From Maricaulis maris MCS10 (GTDB taxonomy: Bacteria > Pseudomonadota > Alphaproteobacteria > Caulobacterales > Maricaulaceae): 64,000 bases of DNA. The notes below the pieces were generated by a model. The model worked only from the letters and a program-made list of their open reading frames with translations. It made no database searches and was not told the origin of the DNA. Location of the stretch: positions 682,001 through 746,000 of the forward strand of contig NC_008347.1 in the NCBI RefSeq assembly GCF_000014745.1, read 5' to 3'. Below are positions 1-7,323 of the stretch, piece after piece; position 1 is the first letter of the stretch, and every line of letters begins with the position of its first letter. A program made the position numbers and the translations under genes.

Positions 1-389
1 TCATCCCGGTTGAGCAGGGTTTCGTCGGCCGGATCAATCACGAAGACGGTGGGCGTGGCATAGATCGCGGCAACGCCGAAGCGTTGCATGATGTCATGGT
101 TCCGGTCACGCCAGCCGACATCGATGTAGCGGGTGATGTAATGCGCCTCCAGTGTCGCGGCGAGCTCGGCATCTTCGAAATGATGCGCCAGGCCACGGCT
201 GTCATGGCACCAGTTGGCACCGAGTACGAGCAGGAGACGTTTCTCTTCGGCCAGGGCCTGCGCCATCGCTGCATCGACCACCGCCATGGCGTCGTAATTC
301 CCGTCAAAGGGCTGGGGGTGCTCGTCATCGGCCCGGACCGGGGTGATGACCAGCAGGAAGAAGCATCCGATGAAAGCGGCAAGACGCAT
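1..389 (-). CDS. Secreted thioredoxin-fold protein with CxxS site (3' end outside window)
   Basis: The frame begins with ATG at 389 behind a GAGGA ribosome site and runs off the left edge after 129 codons. Residues 1-20 form a signal peptide (MRLAAFIGCFFLLVITPVRA), so the mature protein should be periplasmic. A thioredoxin-like core follows: a beta strand (LLLVLGAN) leads into WCHDS at the start of a helix, and an ATPT segment looks like the cis-proline loop. The active site is C-H-D-S and not CxxC, so simple disulfide exchange by a two-cysteine mechanism is unlikely. It may be a monothiol, a chaperone-like thioredoxin or a heme/metal-site helper. Family assignment to the broad thioredoxin superfamily is fairly safe; the specific role is unknown. 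Confidence 0.75.
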   Translation of the reverse strand, partial: MRLAAFIGCFFLLVITPVRADDEHPQPFDGNYDAMAVVDAAMAQALAEEKRLLLVLGANWCHDSRGLAHHFEDAELAATLEAHYITRYIDVGWRDRNHDIMQRFGVAAIYATPTVFVIDPADETLLNRD

Positions 390-444
390 GGGACAGGTCC
401 TCGAATTGTGAGGCGGCCACTCAAGCATGATCAGGCGCGGTCGA

Positions 445-471
445 ACAGGCGGACGCGCTGCGCCCGCCTGT
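445..471 (-). terminator. Hairpin downstream of the ABC exporter gene
   Basis: ACAGGCGG at 445-452 and CCGCCTGT at 464-471 form an 8-bp stem around a GC-rich loop that can itself pair. It lies about 35 bp past the stop of the minus-strand ABC gene and 55 bp before the next minus-strand start. There is no T tract, so it is either a weak or Rho-assisted terminator or simply an intergenic hairpin. Confidence 0.3.
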
Positions 472-504
472 CACTGTCGCGATTGTGATCCTAGCCCGCC
501 GTAA

Positions 505-2286
505 TCAGCCCGCCGCCAGGGCCGCCAGCCGCGCATAGAGGCCGTCATCATTGGCCGCCAGCTCGTCATGCGTGCCCTGCTCGACGATCCGGCCCTGGTT
601 GAAGACCAGGATGCGGTCGGCATTGCGAATGGTCGACAGGCGGTGGGCGATGAGGATGGTCGTGCGTCCGTCCATCACCGCTTCCATCGCCGCCTGCACA
701 TCGCGCTCGGTCTCGTTGTCGAGGCTGGAGGTCGCCTCGTCGAGGATGAGGATGGGGGCATCGGTGAGGATGGCCCGGGCGATGGCGACCCGCTGGCGTT
801 CGCCGCCTGACAGCTTCACTCCGCGCTCGCCGACCAGCGTGTCATAGCCTTTCGGCAGACGCTGGATGAAGGCATCGGCATGGGCCGCCCTTGCCGCCGC
901 GACGATATCGTCGGCAGTGGCTTCGGGGGCGCCATAGGCGATGTTCTCGGCGATGGTACGGTGAAACAGGGCCGGGTCCTGCGGCACCAGCGCTACGTTG
1001 CGGCGCAGGCTGTCCTGCGTCACGCCGCGCACATCCTGGCCGTCGATCCGCACCGCGCCCTCATTCACGTCATAGAGGCGCTGGACCAGCTTGACGAAGG
1101 TCGACTTGCCCGAGCCGGTCGGTCCGACCAGCGCCACCGTCTCACCCGGATCGATCTCCAGCGAGAAATCGGCATAGAGCGGCCGTGTCTGGCCGGCATA
1201 GGTGAAGCCTACCTCGTCGAAATGGATCGCACCGCGGTCACGGCGGAAGTCAGGCGCATCGTCATGATCACCGACATCGCTCTCCTGCAGGTCGAAGATC
1301 GCCAGGTCCTGGATCTCGTCCATGCCGCGCTGGACCTGCTGCACCTGTTCACCGAAGCGCCGCATATAGCCGGACACGATCATGTAGGCGGTCAGCGCTG
1401 CCACCACATCGCCGGCCGAGGCCGCACCGCGCGACCATTGCCAGACCAGCAGGCCGACCAGGGCTGCCTGCATGGTCAGGTCGGTGATGATGTTGACCAG
1501 CCAGGAATTGACGAAGCGCAGCCAGGTCTTCTTGGTCTCGGTGCGCCAGCGCCAGGTGAGCTCATGGAAGCGGGCATCCTCGCGGGCCTCGGCACCGAAG
1601 CTCTTGACGGTCGCGACGCCACCGATCGAATCCGCCAGCGCGCCGCCGATCTCGCTGTCGAGCGCGTTCGAGCGGATATTCTGGGGGCGGATATAGTAGC
1701 GGCTCAGCAGCAGCGAGGAGGTCACGAAGGCAGCCATGACGACAAAGACCACGCCGCCGACCAGCGGCCAGCGCAGCGCCATCATGCCGGCAATGCCCAG
1801 CATCACCCCGACCGAGGGCGCAATGCCCATGAAGATGTTCACCGTGACATTGTCATAGGCCCACATGCCGCGCGTGATCTTGCGCACCACCGAACCGGCA
1901 AAGGTATTGGCGTGCCAGTCCAGCGAGAAGCGTTGCACCCGCGCAAAAGCGTGCGTGGTCAGATCCGCCATGTTGGCCGAGGAAAACGGCACTTCGCAGC
2001 GCGAGGCCGCCTGGCGCAGGGCGTAATAGACCAGCGCCGCTCCCAGATAGGTGGCAAAGGCGGGCCAGGGCGCGCCATTGTCAGGGCCGGCGGCCAGCGC
2101 GTCGATCAGGCGGCCGGCGGCAAGCGGGATCATCAGCTCGGCAATCGTCGCCAGCACCATGAACACGATCATGCCGCTCAGCAGGATCGGCCGACGCCGC
2201 CATTGGCGCGTCAGATAGGCCAGCACTTCCAGATTGGAAAGATCGCGGGCGCGGGGCGTTTCGTCTTGGTTTTGAAAGTCGGACAT
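505..2286 (-). CDS. ABC exporter, fused transmembrane and ATPase domains (MsbA-like half transporter)
   Basis: This 593-residue protein has the classic half-exporter layout. A hydrophobic membrane domain with about six helices spans residues 30-310, followed by a nucleotide-binding domain from about 345. Walker A is GPTGSGKST (about 382-390), the signature is LSGGERQRV, Walker B is ILILDEATSSLD and the switch histidine is in AHRLST, so the ATPase should be active. It would dimerise in the inner membrane and export a lipid, peptide or drug. A second, more MsbA-like exporter lies at 52323-54089 next to lipid A genes, so this copy probably has another substrate. The start at 2286 has only a weak ribosome site. 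Substrate cannot be read from sequence. Confidence 0.9.
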   Translation of the reverse strand: MSDFQNQDETPRARDLSNLEVLAYLTRQWRRRPILLSGMIVFMVLATIAELMIPLAAGRLIDALAAGPDNGAPWPAFATYLGAALVYYALRQAASRCEVPFSSANMADLTTHAFARVQRFSLDWHANTFAGSVVRKITRGMWAYDNVTVNIFMGIAPSVGVMLGIAGMMALRWPLVGGVVFVVMAAFVTSSLLLSRYYIRPQNIRSNALDSEIGGALADSIGGVATVKSFGAEAREDARFHELTWRWRTETKKTWLRFVNSWLVNIITDLTMQAALVGLLVWQWSRGAASAGDVVAALTAYMIVSGYMRRFGEQVQQVQRGMDEIQDLAIFDLQESDVGDHDDAPDFRRDRGAIHFDEVGFTYAGQTRPLYADFSLEIDPGETVALVGPTGSGKSTFVKLVQRLYDVNEGAVRIDGQDVRGVTQDSLRRNVALVPQDPALFHRTIAENIAYGAPEATADDIVAAARAAHADAFIQRLPKGYDTLVGERGVKLSGGERQRVAIARAILTDAPILILDEATSSLDNETERDVQAAMEAVMDGRTTILIAHRLSTIRNADRILVFNQGRIVEQGTHDELAANDDGLYARLAALAAG

Positions 2287-2600
2287 CTCAGCATCGGACC
2301 CGGGGGCAGCGGCGCTGCGGGGTCCGTCCTCATGGTCATCATCATCTGGAAAGTCAGGCAGGTGACGCAGCGGAGTCCCGAAGGCGGCGACCGGGTAGCG
2401 GTCGAGGCTTGTTCAGGGTCAGGACGCGCGCCGGCGACCTGTTTTGCCTAGATGATGGTTCGCATGGATCTGCTCTCTTGTGCCGATTGATCCGGGAGGC
2501 GGTGGGTAGCCCGGCGCGGCGGAGAGGGCAAGGCGGGGGAGGGCGGATTTCGCGTTTGAGGCGAGATGTGTGGCAAGCGGGGCACAGGGGTGCGTTCTTT

Positions 2601-2748
2601 CTTCCCCATGCAATGGGGAAGTGGGCCGATGCGAAGCAGCGGGTCGATGGGGCGGCGCGAGAGCGCCGGTTGCGAGGTCAGATTATCGGCTTCGCCGACC
2701 CCTCCGTCTCGCCCTTCGGTCGAGACACCTCCCCATTGAATGGGGAGG
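2601..2748. repeat. Palindromic intergenic repeat inside the 482-bp gap at 2287-2768
   Basis: The 482-bp gap between the thioesterase and the ABC gene has no convincing gene. Its right part is a string of short palindromes: CTTCCCCATG/CAATGGGGAAG at 2601-2621, GTCTCG/CGAGAC at 2706-2726 and CCTCCCCATT/GAATGGGGAGG at 2728-2748. The outer two are near-copies of each other, giving the look of a mobile palindromic repeat. The rest of the gap (2287-2600) shows nothing I can name. Confidence 0.55.
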
Positions 2749-2768
2749 AAAGCGCCGGCATCGCTTTC

Positions 2769-3692
2769 CTAAGCCTCAAGCCCCGGCACCACAGCCGCTT
2801 CCACCTTCGCCTGCGTCTCCGCGTCCACCTCGGCCAGCTTGCGCAGGTCGAGATCCATCGGGGCGGCGACGCCTTCCATGCTCCACCAGGGTTTGCCGGT
2901 GGCTGGCTCCAAAACCCAGTGGACGATATTGCGGACCTTGGCGCCGGCGGATTTCAGGCCGGAGCGGATGGCATAGCCGTCGCCGGCGCGGGGCCAGCGG
3001 TGGACATGGATGACGCATTCCAGCAGCGCCGAGCCGATCCGGGCTGATGGTTCGCCGGCATGCATGTCCCATTCTTCTGGGAAGGCGGAGGCGAAATTGG
3101 TGACGCTGTCGGAGACGCGGCCGAGCAGGAATTCGGCCCGCATCCAGCCAAAGGCGTCCATCTCGTGCTGGCCCAGGCGGCCGTGGCCGATCGTGGTCAG
3201 GTCGAGCACATCCGCGGCGCTCATCGAGGCCCGGCGGGAGCCGGGCGTAGCGCTCAGTCCACGGGGTGTGGCGAAGTCTGGTGTCTCGACAGTCAGGGCC
3301 CGGGCGGCATCAGCGAAGCGCTTCGGCCAGTCGAAGGGCGCCAGCGTGTCCGGGGCTGCGTGGCTGGCGCGGATGCGGAAGCTGGCGGCTGGCTGGCCGG
3401 TGCCGGAATGACGCATGACCAGCAGGATGCCGGCCGACGCGGTATCGATGTCGGTGAACCCGCCCTCGATATAGAGCGGTGCCCCGGGACGGGCTTCTGC
3501 AAGAAAGCGGATATGCAGGGTCTGAGGGACGATGGTTGCGAGGGCATCGGCGCGTTGAACAGGGTTCAGCCCGGCGGCCTCGGCCAGATTGGCCAGCGCC
3601 TCGCTGGCCCGGGCGAGATAGAAGCGGACATTGAAATGGCCGAGCTCGTCGCATTCCCAGGCGTTCACGCAACCGCGCCAGAGCTCGATCAT
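2769..3692 (-). CDS. Acyl-CoA thioesterase-like protein (double hotdog)
   Basis: This 307-residue protein looks like two tandem hotdog domains of the thioesterase-like superfamily. The first half contains WECDELGHFNVRFYLARASEA, whose D-x-x-G-H-x-N core is typical of YbgC/4-hydroxybenzoyl-CoA thioesterase enzymes; the second half contains a comparable DAFGWMRAEFLLGRVSDSV segment. I place the start at 3692 because a perfect AGGAGG lies just upstream, although the frame stays open further. It begins 13 bp after the zur stop, so the two are almost certainly co-transcribed. Likely reaction: hydrolysis of an acyl- or aroyl-CoA in the cytoplasm; the substrate is unknown. A link to zinc control is only implied by the operon. 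Confidence 0.7.
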   Translation of the reverse strand: MIELWRGCVNAWECDELGHFNVRFYLARASEALANLAEAAGLNPVQRADALATIVPQTLHIRFLAEARPGAPLYIEGGFTDIDTASAGILLVMRHSGTGQPAASFRIRASHAAPDTLAPFDWPKRFADAARALTVETPDFATPRGLSATPGSRRASMSAADVLDLTTIGHGRLGQHEMDAFGWMRAEFLLGRVSDSVTNFASAFPEEWDMHAGEPSARIGSALLECVIHVHRWPRAGDGYAIRSGLKSAGAKVRNIVHWVLEPATGKPWWSMEGVAAPMDLDLRKLAEVDAETQAKVEAAVVPGLEA

Positions 3693-3705
3693 GGCGAGGC
3701 CCTCC

Positions 3706-4143
3706 TCAGCCGGGCTGGCAGGCGGCGCAAAGGCCGAAATGTTCGACCACCGAGCGCTGGATCGTAAAACCGTCCGGCGCATTGGTCGGGACCGGATCGC
3801 CATGGCGTTCCTCAACCGCGCCGCAGCCGGTGCAGATGAACAGCTCGGCGCCGCCGCCATGCCCGTCATGGGTATGGCTGCAGCCGACAAAGGCATTGAG
3901 GGCCTCGACCTTGTGCACCAGGCCGGCAGTCATCAGGAAGTCCAGCGCCCGATAGACTGTCGGCGGCTTGGCCGAGCCGGGCCCCGGCTTGAGAGCCTCC
4001 AGCAGGTCATAGGCTTTCACCGGACTGTCGGCTTCAAGGACGAGTTCGAGCACGCGCTTGCGCACGGGGGTGAGCTTCTCGCCCCGTTCCACGCAATGGG
4101 CTTCAGCGGCGGCAAGCGCCTTGGAGAGGGAATCAACGGTCAT
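3706..4143 (-). CDS. zur: Fur-family zinc regulator (Zur-like)
   Basis: This is a 145-residue Fur-family repressor. An N-terminal winged helix covers about residues 1-85 (LTPVRKRVLELVLE and the PTVYRALDFL recognition helix). The C-terminal dimerisation domain carries two cysteine pairs, CTGC and CAAC, that would hold a structural zinc, plus a histidine-rich HTHDGHGGG stretch. Zur and not Fur is preferred because the divergent neighbour is a ZnuD-like receptor with histidine-rich loops, and because the shared 115-bp promoter region holds a Zur-type AT-rich palindrome. It probably represses both directions when zinc is plentiful. The downstream gene is a thioesterase. Confidence 0.8.
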   Translation of the reverse strand: MTVDSLSKALAAAEAHCVERGEKLTPVRKRVLELVLEADSPVKAYDLLEALKPGPGSAKPPTVYRALDFLMTAGLVHKVEALNAFVGCSHTHDGHGGGAELFICTGCGAVEERHGDPVPTNAPDGFTIQRSVVEHFGLCAACQPG

Positions 4144-4207
4144 CTTGCCAACATTTAATCACGCTTCGCCGCATTTCCCAGTGGTTCGGCATTGCGAAGT
4201 TCTGAAT

Positions 4208-4220
4208 GTTATAATATCAC
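4208..4220. promoter_or_regulatory. Putative Zur box in the zur/znuD divergent promoter
   Basis: GTTATAATATCAC is an imperfect palindrome (10 of 12 paired positions around a central base) and resembles the alphaproteobacterial Zur operator with its GTTATA-TATAAC core. A further half site GTTAT sits at 4237-4241, 18 bp ahead of the znuD start. The location between zur and znuD supports autoregulation plus receptor control. No binding data exist here. Confidence 0.6.
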
Positions 4221-4258
4221 GCCTTAAGGATGTTCTGTTATTACATATCGGGGATTGC

Positions 4259-6385
4259 ATGTTCGCGCGCCTGAAACACTCCACGGCCCTAGTCGCACTC
4301 ATGGCCGGCGCCGGCCTCGCCGCTCCAGCCCTGGCCCAGCAGGCCGAGGTGGATGGGGATGTCATCGTGGTCACATCGGCGCCCCTCGGTGTCACCGCCG
4401 ACGAGATCGTTGGTGCGGTGGAAGTCGTTGATCGCCGCCACCTGGAAGACAATCTCTCCGGTTCGCTGGCCGACACGATCGCCCATGAGCCGGGTGTCTC
4501 GACCACCTATTTCGGCCCGGCGGCCAGCCGCCCGGTGATCCGCGGCCTCGGTGCTGACCGGGTTCGCGTGCTGGTCAATGGCGTCGGCCTGATCGACGCC
4601 TCGACCAATTCGCCCGACCATGCCGTGGCGTCCGAAGCGCTGGAAGCCCAGCGCGTCGAGATCCTGCGCGGGCCGGCAGCGATCGCGTATGGCGGCGCGG
4701 CCATTGGCGGCGTGGTCAATGTGATTGACGGTCGTATCCCCGAAGAGCGAGCCGAGGACGGTCTGGAGGGGCGTTTTTATGGATCCGTGACTTCGGTCGA
4801 TGACGGCGAGACCGCTGCCGGTCGGGTGCGTTTCAATGCCGGTCAATTCGTCATCAACCTGGAAGGCCTGATGCGGACCGCCCAGCCCTATGACATTCCC
4901 GGCTATGCCGAGTCCGAGACCTTCCGCCTCTTCGAGGAAGCGGAAGAGCATGAAGACGAACACGATGACGATGACGAAGAAGAGCACGAAGACGAACATC
5001 CCTATGGCACGGTCGAGAATTCGGGCCTCGATTTCAACTCCGCGTCGGCCGGGATCTCCTGGGTCGGCGAGAATGGTTTCATCGGTGTCGCCTTCAAGCA
5101 GACCAACGCGCTCTACGGCGTCCCGGGCGGTCACGCCCATGGTGAGGAAGAGCACGAAGACGAACACGACGATGGTCACGATGAGGATCATGAGGTCGAG
5201 CACGGTGAAGGCGAGAGCGTGCGGATCGATCTGGAACAGACCCGCTTCGACCTGCGCGGTGAATGGCGTGACCTGGGCGAGCATGTCGATCGGGTGAAAT
5301 TCTCCTTCGGTACCGGCAGTTATGAGCATGTCGAGCTGGAAGGCGACGAGATTGGCACGCTCTTTACCAATGAGGGCTGGGAAGGCCGTCTGGAAGCGCG
5401 CCATGTCGCAATTGATTTGTGGGGCGGCAGCTGGGAAGGTGCCGCCGGCGTGCAGGCCTTCAGTCGTGACTTCGCCGCCATTGGCGAGGAAGCCTATGTC
5501 CCGCCGTCGGAGACCTCTGATTGGGGTGTTTTCCTTGTCGAGCGCTGGGATGCCGAGAGCTGGGGCCTTGAAGGCGGTCTGCGCCTCGAGCGCCGCGAAC
5601 TCGACACCGCCAGCGACAGCCGCACTTTTGAAACATCAAGCCTGTCCGGCTCGATCTTCTTCCGCCCGGTTCGGGACACTTTCCTGGCCGTCACACTGTC
5701 CTCCAGCGAACGGGCGCCGACCGATGTCGAATTGTTTGCAGACGGCCCCCATGTTGCCAGCAGCACGTTCGAACTGGGTGATCCGGATCTCGACATTGAA
5801 CGGGCGGTATCCGCCGAGCTGACCGCGCGCACTCGTCTGGGTGACTGGTCACTGGAGGCTTCGGTCTTCCGGGCCGACTATGACGGCTTCATCGCCGCCT
5901 ATGCGACAGGTGCCGAGGAAGATGGGATCCCGGTCTTTGCCTACAGCCAGGATGATGTCGTCCTGTCCGGCTTTGAAGGGCGTCTTGAGGGTCCGCTGGG
6001 CGCTTGGGGTGGTTGGGACTTTGATGGCGAGCTGACCGGTGAATATGTCGAGGCCAGCCTCGATGCCGGCGGTGACCTGCCGCGCCTGCCCCCGCTGTCG
6101 CTTACCGCCGGTATTTCTGCCTCGAGAGCCGGGCACGACCTGCACCTTGAAGCGGAATGGGCGGACGTCCAGGACAATACCGCGCCGTTCGAGTTCAAGT
6201 CGCAGTCCTATGTGATCGTCAATGCACGCTGGTCCTTCGAGCCGCTCCCGGAACGCGACATGCGGGTGATCCTCGAGGCGCGCAATCTGACCGATGCGGA
6301 GGCCCGCCTGCATACGTCCTTCCTGAAGGACCAGGTGCCTTTGCCTGGCCGCAACTTCCGCGCCGCGCTGGTTCTCGACTTCTGA
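4259..6385 (+). CDS. znuD: TonB-dependent outer-membrane zinc receptor, ZnuD-like
   Basis: A 708-residue TonB-dependent receptor. Residues 1-23 are a signal peptide ending ALAQQ. A plug domain follows with the usual features (VIRGLGADRVRVLVNGV, VEILRGPAAIAYGG, IGGVVNVID), then a beta barrel ending in LVLDF with a terminal phenylalanine. Two extracellular-type loops, about residues 226-250 and 294-320, are packed with His, Glu and Asp (EEHEDEHDDDDEEEHEDEH and HGEEEHEDEHDDGHDEDH), as in ZnuD zinc receptors. The start at 4259 is preferred over upstream in-frame starts because it gives the signal peptide. It is transcribed divergently from zur with a probable Zur box between them. Zinc is the most likely substrate. 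Confidence 0.88.
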   Translation: MFARLKHSTALVALMAGAGLAAPALAQQAEVDGDVIVVTSAPLGVTADEIVGAVEVVDRRHLEDNLSGSLADTIAHEPGVSTTYFGPAASRPVIRGLGADRVRVLVNGVGLIDASTNSPDHAVASEALEAQRVEILRGPAAIAYGGAAIGGVVNVIDGRIPEERAEDGLEGRFYGSVTSVDDGETAAGRVRFNAGQFVINLEGLMRTAQPYDIPGYAESETFRLFEEAEEHEDEHDDDDEEEHEDEHPYGTVENSGLDFNSASAGISWVGENGFIGVAFKQTNALYGVPGGHAHGEEEHEDEHDDGHDEDHEVEHGEGESVRIDLEQTRFDLRGEWRDLGEHVDRVKFSFGTGSYEHVELEGDEIGTLFTNEGWEGRLEARHVAIDLWGGSWEGAAGVQAFSRDFAAIGEEAYVPPSETSDWGVFLVERWDAESWGLEGGLRLERRELDTASDSRTFETSSLSGSIFFRPVRDTFLAVTLSSSERAPTDVELFADGPHVASSTFELGDPDLDIERAVSAELTARTRLGDWSLEASVFRADYDGFIAAYATGAEEDGIPVFAYSQDDVVLSGFEGRLEGPLGAWGGWDFDGELTGEYVEASLDAGGDLPRLPPLSLTAGISASRAGHDLHLEAEWADVQDNTAPFEFKSQSYVIVNARWSFEPLPERDMRVILEARNLTDAEARLHTSFLKDQVPLPGRNFRAALVLDF

Positions 6386-6439
6386 CCTGACAGGTTCTGA
6401 TCTGACGGGTTCTGATCTGCCGGGTTCTGATCTGATGGG
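6380..6439 (+). repeat. Four tandem 15-bp repeats spanning the znuD stop codon
   Basis: Four head-to-tail units of TTCTGAYCTGNCNGG type occupy 6380-6394, 6395-6409, 6410-6424 and 6425-6439. The second and third differ at one base. The first unit contains the znuD TTC codon and TGA stop, so the array starts inside the gene. The unit length is a multiple of three. Confidence 0.85.
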
Positions 6440-6440
6440 C

Positions 6441-6472
6441 CGCGACAGCCTGCCGCGCGGCGGGCTGTCGCG
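6441..6472 (+). terminator. GC-rich hairpin after znuD
   Basis: CGCGACAGCC at 6441-6450 pairs with GGCTGTCGCG at 6463-6472, and the loop contains a further GCCG/CGGC pairing. It follows the tandem repeat directly. No T run follows, so a role as an intrinsic terminator is only possible. Confidence 0.4.
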
Positions 6473-6516
6473 CGACGAAACGCGCACTGCCAATGAAGGA
6501 CAGGCGGGTCCAGAAA

Positions 6517-6537
6517 GTCCCTAGATTTTTTAGGGAC
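6517..6537 (+). promoter_or_regulatory. Inverted repeat next to the ompW ribosome site
   Basis: GTCCCTA at 6517-6523 and TAGGGAC at 6531-6537 flank a 7-nt T-rich spacer. The repeat ends two bases before the AAAGGA ribosome site of the OmpW gene. It could be an operator or an mRNA hairpin controlling access to the ribosome site. Confidence 0.5.
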
Positions 6538-6551
6538 GAAAGGATCAGCCC

Positions 6552-7172
6552 ATGAAACGCCTGTTCTTCACCACGGCAATCGCCGCACTCCTCACCGCCG
6601 CTCCTGCCTCTGCAGAGAGTGGTGACTGGCTGGTCCGCCTGCGCGCCATCAATGTGGCGCCGAATGAAAGCGCGGACATTGCCACCATTGGCGGCGATGT
6701 GGATATCGACACCTCGGTCGTACCCGAACTGGACATCACCTATTTCGTGCGGGACCAGTGGGCTGTGGAACTGATCCTGGGAGTCACGCCGCATGATGTG
6801 ACCGCTGTCGGCACCTCGCTCGGTGATGTCGATCTGGGTGATGTGACACTGCTGCCGCCGACCCTGACGCTGCAATACCATTTCAATCCGCAAGGCCAGG
6901 TCCGTCCCTATGTGGGCGCGGGCGTCAACTACACGCACTTCTTCGATGCCGACCTGCCGGCCGGATCGGCCCTGACCTCGATCGACTATGATGCCAGCTT
7001 CGGGTTGGCCGCGCAGGCGGGTGTCGACTTTGCACTCGATGACGACTGGTTCGTCAATGTGGACGTCAAATACATCGACATCGACACGGACGTCACGATC
7101 AATGGCGCCATCGCTGCCGATGTGCAGATCGACCCGGTCGTATTCGGCATCGGATTGGGCCGGCGTTTCTGA
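6552..7172 (+). CDS. ompW: OmpW-family outer-membrane porin
   Basis: A 206-residue protein with a signal peptide (residues 1-21, ending ASAES) and the OmpW pattern of an 8-stranded barrel. Features include WLVRLRAINVAP at the start of the mature protein, the conserved LLPPTLTLQYHF strand, VRPYVGAGVNYTHFF in the middle and a C-terminal IGLGRRF with a terminal phenylalanine. OmpW proteins form a narrow channel for hydrophobic molecules in the outer membrane. The start has a clear AAAGGA ribosome site. A strong terminator follows 26 bp after the stop, so it is probably transcribed alone; the inverted repeat directly upstream may regulate it. Confidence 0.9.
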   Translation: MKRLFFTTAIAALLTAAPASAESGDWLVRLRAINVAPNESADIATIGGDVDIDTSVVPELDITYFVRDQWAVELILGVTPHDVTAVGTSLGDVDLGDVTLLPPTLTLQYHFNPQGQVRPYVGAGVNYTHFFDADLPAGSALTSIDYDASFGLAAQAGVDFALDDDWFVNVDVKYIDIDTDVTINGAIAADVQIDPVVFGIGLGRRF

Positions 7173-7197
7173 CATTTTCGCCTCTTGAACAGTGTAA

Positions 7198-7230
7198 TGC
7201 CGGTCCGTTCCGCGGACCGGCATTTTTCTT
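7198..7230 (+). terminator. Intrinsic terminator of the OmpW gene
   Basis: A perfect 10-bp stem, TGCCGGTCCG at 7198-7207 and CGGACCGGCA at 7213-7222 with loop TTCCG, is followed by TTTTTCTT. Confidence 0.92.
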
Positions 7231-7323
7231 GCTACATGACGGTCATTCAGCTCTGCACCGGTGCGTTGCCGGGGCAAGGCATATCCGCTATCCAGTGCGC
7301 AAAGAACTGAAGGGGTTTTTATC

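Noticed and set aside
38-424. A minus-strand open frame overlapping the thioredoxin-fold gene
   Set aside because: The other frame has a signal peptide, ribosome site and thioredoxin motif; this one is Ser/Pro/Trp-rich without features.
445-471. Firm intrinsic terminator
   Set aside because: No T tract on either strand; kept as a low-confidence hairpin.
880-2451. A 523-codon open frame on the plus strand opposite the ABC exporter
   Set aside because: It lacks any recognisable domain, is His/Gln/Arg/Gly-rich, and arises from GC-rich codon bias mirrored by the exporter gene.
6380-6439. Tandem repeats considered as a small CRISPR array
   Set aside because: Units are 15 bp, contiguous and without spacers; no cas genes nearby.
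6517-6537. FNR/Fur-type box before ompW
   Set aside because: The sequence does not match TTGAT-N4-ATCAA or the Fur box; described only as an inverted repeat.
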